Shown in pieces: positions 59,435-64,000 of a DNA stretch of 64,000 nt. A model generated the notes under the pieces. The model did not search any database. It saw only the letters and a list, made by a program, of their open reading frames with translations, and had not been told where the DNA came from. The first letter of the stretch is position 1. The number at the start of each line of letters is the position of its first letter. The stretch comes from Planctomycetota bacterium (GTDB lineage Bacteria > Planctomycetota > J058), in the NCBI GenBank assembly GCA_019636275.1, contig JAHBXY010000008.1:1-64000 (forward strand). Direction: 5' to 3'. The position numbers and the translations under genes are program-made.

Positions 59435-60234
59435 CGACCCTCCTCGCCGACACCTGGGCGCTCACGCAGCGCTGGCTCATCCACCTGCGGCGCGACCGCA
59501 TGAGCCTCATGCTGGGGATCATCCAGCCGCTGATCCTCCTCACGCTGGCGGGCCCGCTCCTGCACCACATCGTGCGCGACGCGGCCGACGTCGAGGCGGT
59601 GCGCGCGTTCATGCGCGACCGCTTCGCGACCGAGGACTACCTGACCTTCCTCTTCTCGGGCGTGGCCGTGTTCACGATCCTCGTCAACTCGGTCCTCGGC
59701 GGGATCCCCATCGTCTTCGACCGCGAGACCGGCTTCATGGACAAGGTCCTGGCCTCGCCGATCTCGCGCCTGGCGATCCCGGCCTCGCGCTTCGTCTACG
59801 TGATCATCTACAGCCTCATGCAGGTGGCGATCATCGGCGCCGTGGCCCTGGCGCTCGGCGTGCGCCCGCACGGGTCGGCGCTCCTGGCCGTGGCCGCGCT
59901 CGTGGGCTACGGCGCGCTGCTGGCCGCCGGGATCAGCGTGCTGAGCCTGGCCCTGGCCTTCGTCTTCCCGCACCACTCGATCTTCTTCGCCATCACCGGG
60001 TTCATGCTCTCGCCGCTGCTCATCCTCAGCCCCACCTTCGTGGCCCGCGACGCCATGCCGGCCTGGATGCAGACCGCCGCGCTCCTGAACCCGATGACCC
60101 ACGCCATCGAGCCGATCCGCGCCGCCTTCCTCGGCGCCGACGCCGCCTGGCTGGCCTCGGCGGGCGGCCTGCTGGCCTTCGACGCGGCCTGCTTCGCCCT
60201 GGCGGTCGTCGTCCTCCGCCGCCGGCTGGACTGA
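59431..60234 (+). CDS. ABC-2 type transporter permease
   Basis: A 267-residue membrane protein with six helices (about 25-45, 75-95, 118-145, 152-180, 185-205, 240-262). Typical ABC-2 features: GGIPIVFDRETGFMDKVLASPISR between helices 2 and 3, and a late LNPMTHAIEPIR segment. Translationally coupled to the ATPase gene by an ATGA overlap. Substrate unknown. Confidence 0.93.
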   Translation: MTTLLADTWALTQRWLIHLRRDRMSLMLGIIQPLILLTLAGPLLHHIVRDAADVEAVRAFMRDRFATEDYLTFLFSGVAVFTILVNSVLGGIPIVFDRETGFMDKVLASPISRLAIPASRFVYVIIYSLMQVAIIGAVALALGVRPHGSALLAVAALVGYGALLAAGISVLSLALAFVFPHHSIFFAITGFMLSPLLILSPTFVARDAMPAWMQTAALLNPMTHAIEPIRAAFLGADAAWLASAGGLLAFDAACFALAVVVLRRRLD

Positions 60235-60250
60235 GCGCGCCCGGGGCTCG

Positions 60251-60279
60251 TTGTATCCCGCCGGGCGCCAAGCTATCCT
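60251..60279 (+). promoter_or_regulatory. promoter of slyD-like gene
   Basis: TTGTAT (60251-60256), exactly 17 bp, TATCCT (60274-60279), then about 27 nt to ATG 60307. Confidence 0.65.
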
Positions 60280-60306
60280 CCGGCCACACGAGGACGGCGC
60301 CCCCTT

Positions 60307-60828
60307 ATGCCCCAGGACGTGATCGGCCCCGAGACGGTCGTCAGCCTGCACTACACCCTGCGCAACGACGCCGGGTCCGTGATCGACACCTCCCGCGAGC
60401 GCGAGCCGCTCGAGTACCTCCACGGCGTGGGCGAGATCGTCCCCGGCCTCGAGCGCGCGCTCACGGGCAAGGCGCCGGGCGCGAAGCTCGCGGTCGTCGT
60501 CCCGCCCGAGGACGGCTACGGCCCGCGCGACCCGAACGGCAAGCAGGAGTTCCCGCGCGAGGACTTCCCCGAGGACCTGACGATCGAGCCCGGCATGCAG
60601 ATCGTCGTCGAGGACGAGGACGGCGAGGAGGTCCCCTGCTGGGTCCTCGCCGCCGACGCGCGCGTCGTCACGCTCGACCTCAACCACCCGCTCGCCGGCG
60701 AGCGGCTGCACTTCGATGTCGAGGTCGTCGCCGTCCGCGCGGCCACCGCCGAGGAGCTCGAGCACGGCCACGCCCACGGGCCGCACGGCCACGGGCACGA
60801 CGACGAGGACGAGGACGCCGACATCTGA
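60307..60828 (+). CDS. slyD: FKBP-type peptidyl-prolyl isomerase, SlyD-like
   Basis: A 173-residue folding helper: FKBP domain split by an insert-in-flap domain (about 72-125), as in SlyD. Motifs: VSLHYTLRNDAGSVIDTS, YLHGVGEIVPGLERALTGK, PPEDGYGPRD, LDLNHPLAGERLHFDVEV. The C-terminal tail is rich in His and acidic residues (HGHAHGPHGHGHDDEDED), which in SlyD binds nickel or other metals. It has its own promoter, and is separated from the next gene by 23 bp. Confidence 0.95.
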   Translation: MPQDVIGPETVVSLHYTLRNDAGSVIDTSREREPLEYLHGVGEIVPGLERALTGKAPGAKLAVVVPPEDGYGPRDPNGKQEFPREDFPEDLTIEPGMQIVVEDEDGEEVPCWVLAADARVVTLDLNHPLAGERLHFDVEVVAVRAATAEELEHGHAHGPHGHGHDDEDEDADI

Positions 60829-60851
60829 GCGCGGACTCCGAGGCGGGCTGC

Positions 60852-61625
60852 GTGGGCCGCCTGAAGCGGCCGGCGGCGATCGTTGCCCTGCTCCTCGCCT
60901 ACCCCTTCGCCCTCGAGGTCGCCGGCGTCGGCGCGTGGACGCGGGAGCGGTTCGGCCGCCCCGCCGCCGGGGCGCTCGGCATGGCCCCGCTCGCGCTCGC
61001 CCTCCTCGGCGCCTTGAAGCTGCGCATCCTCCGCGCGACCAGCGGACCGTTGGTGGCGGAGCCGCTCGACCTCGCCGCGGTCTCCTGGGCGGACCGGGCC
61101 GGCGGCGAGGCGCTCGAGGCGGCGGTCGTGGCCGCCGGATTCGCGCCCCAGGGCGGCCGCCGGATCGTGATGGGGACGCTCGGTGAGTCCTGGGCGCGAG
61201 GCTTCGTCGATGCGGCCGGCGACCGGCTCGCGGTCGTCTCCCAGCACCGGCTGCCGGGGCCCCTCGGGGGCGTAGCGATCGGCCTGGTGACGACCTACGA
61301 CGGCGACCGCAGGCTGGTCACGACGGCGCGGCCGGTCGACGGGGTCAGCGGGTGGCTGGCCGGCCGGAGCCAGGACGTCCTCGACAGCCGTCCCGGCGCA
61401 GACCTGCCCGCGCTGCTCGCCGCCCACGCGGCCGACAGGGCCGCCCTCGCGGCGCACGGCTGGGGTCCGCCCCTGCCGCTCGACCTCGAGGGCCTCGTGG
61501 CCCTCGAGGCCCGGCAATGGGAGCGCGTGCGGCCCCTCCTCCGCCGGCGGCCCGTGCTCCTGCTCCTGCCGCACCTGCTGCGGCCGCCGCGCGGGGGTCG
61601 CTGGCCGGGGCCGCTGTCGGCCTGA
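60852..61625 (+). CDS. hypothetical protein with N-terminal membrane helices
   Basis: Not recognised. 257 residues. Two hydrophobic segments (about 7-24 and 40-58) precede a soluble, Ala/Leu/Arg-rich domain with RIVMGTLGESWARGF and a central VSQHRLPGPLGGVAIGLVTTYDGDRRLVTT strand-rich patch. No cysteine cluster and no catalytic signature. GTG 60852 is the first plausible start after slyD. It converges on the next gene with a 37-bp gap. Confidence 0.7.
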   Translation: MGRLKRPAAIVALLLAYPFALEVAGVGAWTRERFGRPAAGALGMAPLALALLGALKLRILRATSGPLVAEPLDLAAVSWADRAGGEALEAAVVAAGFAPQGGRRIVMGTLGESWARGFVDAAGDRLAVVSQHRLPGPLGGVAIGLVTTYDGDRRLVTTARPVDGVSGWLAGRSQDVLDSRPGADLPALLAAHAADRAALAAHGWGPPLPLDLEGLVALEARQWERVRPLLRRRPVLLLLPHLLRPPRGGRWPGPLSA

Positions 61626-61662
61626 GGCGTTCGGGTTCGCCCCACCCGGCGGGGCACGAGGA

Positions 61663-62205
61663 TCACAGGACCGTCGCGGTGACCCCGGTCGAGGCGAGGG
61701 CGGCCAGAGAGAGCGCCAGGAGCGCGAACAGCGCCGCGCCGCGCCAGCGCCGCTCGCACAGGTAGCCGATCGGCGCGCGCAGGTAGGCGACGACCTCGCG
61801 GTAGGCGTCGCGGCCGGCGGCGGCGACCACGGGCAGGGTCATGACCGCCAGCGCCGCCAGCCCGCCCGAGGACCAGGGGGCGACGCGGCAGGCCGTCGCC
61901 AGCCGCGCGGCGAACGTCCAGGCGGGCACGTCGCCGCGCGTCAGCTCGCCGGCGCACCAATGAAACGCGACGGCCGCCGCGCCGAGCGTCGCGGCCGCCC
62001 GCAGGCCGCGCAGCGGCCGCCGGTGCGCCCCCTCGGCGCGACGCGGCGGCGCCGCACACCCGAGCGTCGGGCATCCTCTGACCTCGTCGCGGCAGCCCGG
62101 GTGGAGGAGCGTCCCGCAGCCAGGGCACGGGGCGGCGCCCTCGGCCGGGCCGTGGCAGTAGGCGCAGCGCAGCGGCGACGTGCGGCGGGCGTCCAGGCGG
62201 ACCAC
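61663..62205 (-). CDS. RING-like zinc-binding membrane protein
   Basis: A 180-residue protein. Residues 14-50 carry CAYCHGPA, CPGCGTLLHPGC and CPTLGC, a prokaryotic RING-like zinc module. Hydrophobic segments follow at about 70-85, 112-130 and 158-178. Architecture matches the protein at 2552-3118 although sequence similarity beyond the zinc module is low. GTG 62205 follows the -10 box TAGGCT by 6 nt. Role unknown. Membrane-bound zinc modules could recruit partner proteins. Confidence 0.82.
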   Translation of the reverse strand: MVRLDARRTSPLRCAYCHGPAEGAAPCPGCGTLLHPGCRDEVRGCPTLGCAAPPRRAEGAHRRPLRGLRAAATLGAAAVAFHWCAGELTRGDVPAWTFAARLATACRVAPWSSGGLAALAVMTLPVVAAAGRDAYREVVAYLRAPIGYLCERRWRGAALFALLALSLAALASTGVTATVL

Positions 62206-62211
62206 CCCTCG

Positions 62212-62217
62212 AGCCTA
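62212..62217 (-). promoter_or_regulatory. -10 box TAGGCT, leaderless start
   Basis: Minus-strand TAGGCT ends 6 nt before the GTG at 62205. Confidence 0.45.
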
Positions 62218-62267
62218 CCCGGCGCCCGTCGTCGTGGCCCCCGCGCGAGGGGCTCGAGGCGACCGGC

Positions 62268-62336
62268 GTGGTCGACGACCTGGCGCTCGTGGCCATGTTC
62301 GTACGCGACGTGCGCGCGGCCCGACATGTCCAGTGA
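62268..62336 (+). pseudogene. possible gene-end fragment
   Basis: A 22-residue plus-strand stretch (VVDDLALVAMFVRDVRAARHVQ, then stop) with protein-like composition sits in the spacer before the kinase gene. It may be the tail of a lost gene, and is weak evidence on its own. Confidence 0.2.
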
Positions 62337-62352
62337 CCGCTCGGCGGCTTGA

Positions 62353-62358
62353 TACAAC
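62353..62358 (+). promoter_or_regulatory. -10-like box TACAAC, leaderless start
   Basis: TGATACAAC (extended -10 form) ends 6 nt before the GTG at 62365. Confidence 0.4.
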
Positions 62359-62364
62359 GGCCCG

Positions 62365-64000
62365 GTGAAGATCGAGCCGGGGGTCGTCCTCGCCGACCGC
62401 TACGTGGTCGAGCGCACGCTGGGGCAGGGCGGCATGGGCGCCGTCTACGAGGCGCTCGACCGCAAGTTCGGCGCGCGCGTGGCGCTCAAGGTCGCGGCCG
62501 CGACCGGCGCCGGCCACGACGAGTTCAAGGCGCGCTTCGCCCGCGAGGCGCGCCTCGGGCACCGCCTCGGCCGGCGGCGCGGCGTCGTGCGCGCCCTCGA
62601 CTGGGGCGAGCTGCCCGACGGCGTGCGGCTGTACCTGGCGCTCGACCTCGTCGCGGGCGCGCGCCCGCTCGACCTGCAAGCGGGCCCGCTGCCCGAGCGC
62701 CTGCGCCGCCTCCTGCGCGCGGCCGAGATCGTGGCCGACGCGCACGCGCAGGGGATCGTCCACCGCGACCTCAAGCCGGCCAACCTCCTCGAGGGCGCCG
62801 ACGGCGAGCTCTACCTGACCGACTTCGGCCTGGCCAAGGCCACGGGCGACGACGAGGCGGACCCGGACGGCAGCGCCCTGACCGCGCCGGTCACGCGGAG
62901 CGGCCTCGGCTTCGGCACGCCGCTGTTCATGGCGCCCGAGCAGTTCGAGGACGCCAAGCGGGCCGACGCGCGCGCCGACGTCTACGCGCTGGGCGTGATG
63001 CTCTTCGTCGCGCTCACGGGGGAGTATCCGTTCCCCGGCGCGAGCCCCACGTCGATCCTGCTCGGGCAGCAGCGGGTGCTCGAGGGCCTCAGCCCGGCGC
63101 CGACGCCCGGCGCGCGCCGGGGCGACGTCCCCGAGGCGCTCGACCGGCTGTGCGCCGAGGCGATCGCGCTCCGGCCCGAGGAGCGGCTCGCCAGCGCGGC
63201 CGCGTTCGCCGACGGGCTGCGTGCGGCCCTCCCGGCCGCGGACGCCCCCGTGACGCTGGGCGCGGCGCCGACCCTGCCGCCCCGGCGGCCTGCGTTCACC
63301 TCGCAGGCGCCGGGCGCGACGAGCGGAGCGTCGCTGCGGCGCCGCGTCACGCTCGCCTTGGCGGCGGCCGCGGCCGCCTGGCTCGCGCTCGCGGTCGTGG
63401 TGAACGTCGGCGGCCGCCCGGCGGCGTTCGCCCTGCGCGTCCTGCCCGTGGCGCCGCTCGTCGACTTCACGGCGCCGCAGGTGGAGCTGGAGGGCGGTCC
63501 GATCGGGGTGCGCGGCGCGAGCTGGACGGCGACGCGGGTCGTCGTGGTCACGGGCGAGGCGCGCGACGCCTCGCCGCGCTCCGTCACGGCCGTGCACTTC
63601 CCGGGCGCGCGCGAGGGCCAGCCGGCGGCCAGCGGGCGGCCGGTGATCGGGCCCCTGCATCCGCTCGTGACCGGCGTCTGGGCGCAGCGCTTCGAGGTCC
63701 CGCTGGAGCTGCCGCCGACGCCGGGGCCGTGGGGCATCTCGCTGTGGGTGCGCGACGAGGCGGACAACGAGGAGGTGGTCGGGCTGACGCTCGTCTACCA
63801 GCCGGTCGAGGTCGCGCTGACGATCGCGCGCATCGGCGACGGGTCGGCCGACGTCATCGGGCAGCTCTCGCCCGCGCCGCCGGGGCCGTACCGGGTGATC
63901 GCCAGCGGGGTGGCCCCGACCTGGTGCGAGGGGGCGCGGTTCGAGCTGACGGTGCCCGTGGCCCCTGGCCAGACCGAGGTCGAGCTCCACGTCGCGCCGC
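62365..64000 (+). CDS. transmembrane Ser/Thr protein kinase, 3' end beyond the window
   Basis: 545 residues are visible and the frame is open at the window edge. The kinase domain (about 12-290) is complete: glycine loop LGQGGMGAVYEA, lysine in VALKVAAA, HRDLKPANLL near 133, DFGLAK near 153, GTPLFMAPEQF, and DVYALGVMLFVALTGEYPFPG. A linker with TLGAAPTLPPRRPA and a membrane helix (LALAAAAAAWLALAVVV, about 333-350) lead to an extracytoplasmic beta-domain (FTAPQVELEGGPIGVRG ...). It is a Hanks-type, PknB-like receptor kinase. Unlike the NERD fusion kinase, all catalytic residues are present. GTG 62365 is supported by the -10-like box 6 nt upstream. Confidence 0.93.
   Translation, partial: MKIEPGVVLADRYVVERTLGQGGMGAVYEALDRKFGARVALKVAAATGAGHDEFKARFAREARLGHRLGRRRGVVRALDWGELPDGVRLYLALDLVAGARPLDLQAGPLPERLRRLLRAAEIVADAHAQGIVHRDLKPANLLEGADGELYLTDFGLAKATGDDEADPDGSALTAPVTRSGLGFGTPLFMAPEQFEDAKRADARADVYALGVMLFVALTGEYPFPGASPTSILLGQQRVLEGLSPAPTPGARRGDVPEALDRLCAEAIALRPEERLASAAAFADGLRAALPAADAPVTLGAAPTLPPRRPAFTSQAPGATSGASLRRRVTLALAAAAAAWLALAVVVNVGGRPAAFALRVLPVAPLVDFTAPQVELEGGPIGVRGASWTATRVVVVTGEARDASPRSVTAVHFPGAREGQPAASGRPVIGPLHPLVTGVWAQRFEVPLELPPTPGPWGISLWVRDEADNEEVVGLTLVYQPVEVALTIARIGDGSADVIGQLSPAPPGPYRVIASGVAPTWCEGARFELTVPVAPGQTEVELHVAP

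Overview
Organism. The window is very GC-rich (well above 70% by eye, with G/C at nearly every third codon position). GTG starts and 4-bp GTGA/ATGA gene overlaps are common. No ribosomal or tRNA gene is present to fix the taxonomy. Three small Cys/His zinc-ribbon or RING-like proteins of the prokaryotic RING type, a DUF4058 protein, a giant surface protein and many signalling kinases point to a planctomycete-like bacterium. A myxobacterium-like lineage is the main alternative, because the giant protein ends in a MYXO-CTERM-like tail. This is an inference from gene content.

Layout. 0-8 kb: small proteins (CBS pair, RING-like membrane protein, glycosyltransferase-like protein, alpha/beta hydrolase lipoprotein), then a degenerate argininosuccinate-synthase paralogue coupled to a P-loop NTPase. 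7.9-10.1 kb: 2.2 kb without a credible gene. It holds 92-bp tandem repeats, a perfect 20-bp inverted repeat and what looks like a 1.4-kb structured RNA on the minus strand, with its own promoter and terminator. 10.1-19 kb: a DUF2293 protein, a NERD-nuclease/kinase fusion, then a nitrogen-control cluster (glnA, an odd P-II gene, an EIIA protein, an Hpt protein, glnD, a glutamine amidotransferase). 19-27 kb: a GAF/HD-GYP phosphodiesterase, two coupled radical-SAM genes, ribonuclease Z and a RING/GT-C/TPR membrane protein. 27-49 kb: a three-gene minus-strand operon dominated by an 18.5-kb gene for a 6,183-residue secreted beta-solenoid protein, followed by a small membrane-anchored protein (frameshifted here) and a lipoprotein. 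49-64 kb: a heterodimeric ABC exporter, DUF4058 and DUF6065-like proteins, a GAF histidine kinase, a RegB/RegA redox two-component pair, an ABC ATPase/permease pair, a SlyD-type isomerase, a RING-like protein and a truncated Ser/Thr kinase.

How the parts work together. GlnD, P-II and glutamine synthetase form the classical nitrogen-sensing chain, and an EIIA protein is divergent from P-II. RegB/RegA adds redox control and HD-GYP adds c-di-GMP turnover. The giant protein and the lipoprotein share a recognisable module, so they probably meet at the cell surface.

Expression signals. In this GC-rich background TAnnnT-like -10 boxes stand out. In about ten genes the box ends 6-9 nt before the start codon, which implies leaderless mRNAs. 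Four promoters have a -35-like hexamer exactly 17 bp upstream. A dispersed intergenic repeat of about 300-350 bp occupies all three large gaps between convergent genes in the first 16 kb.
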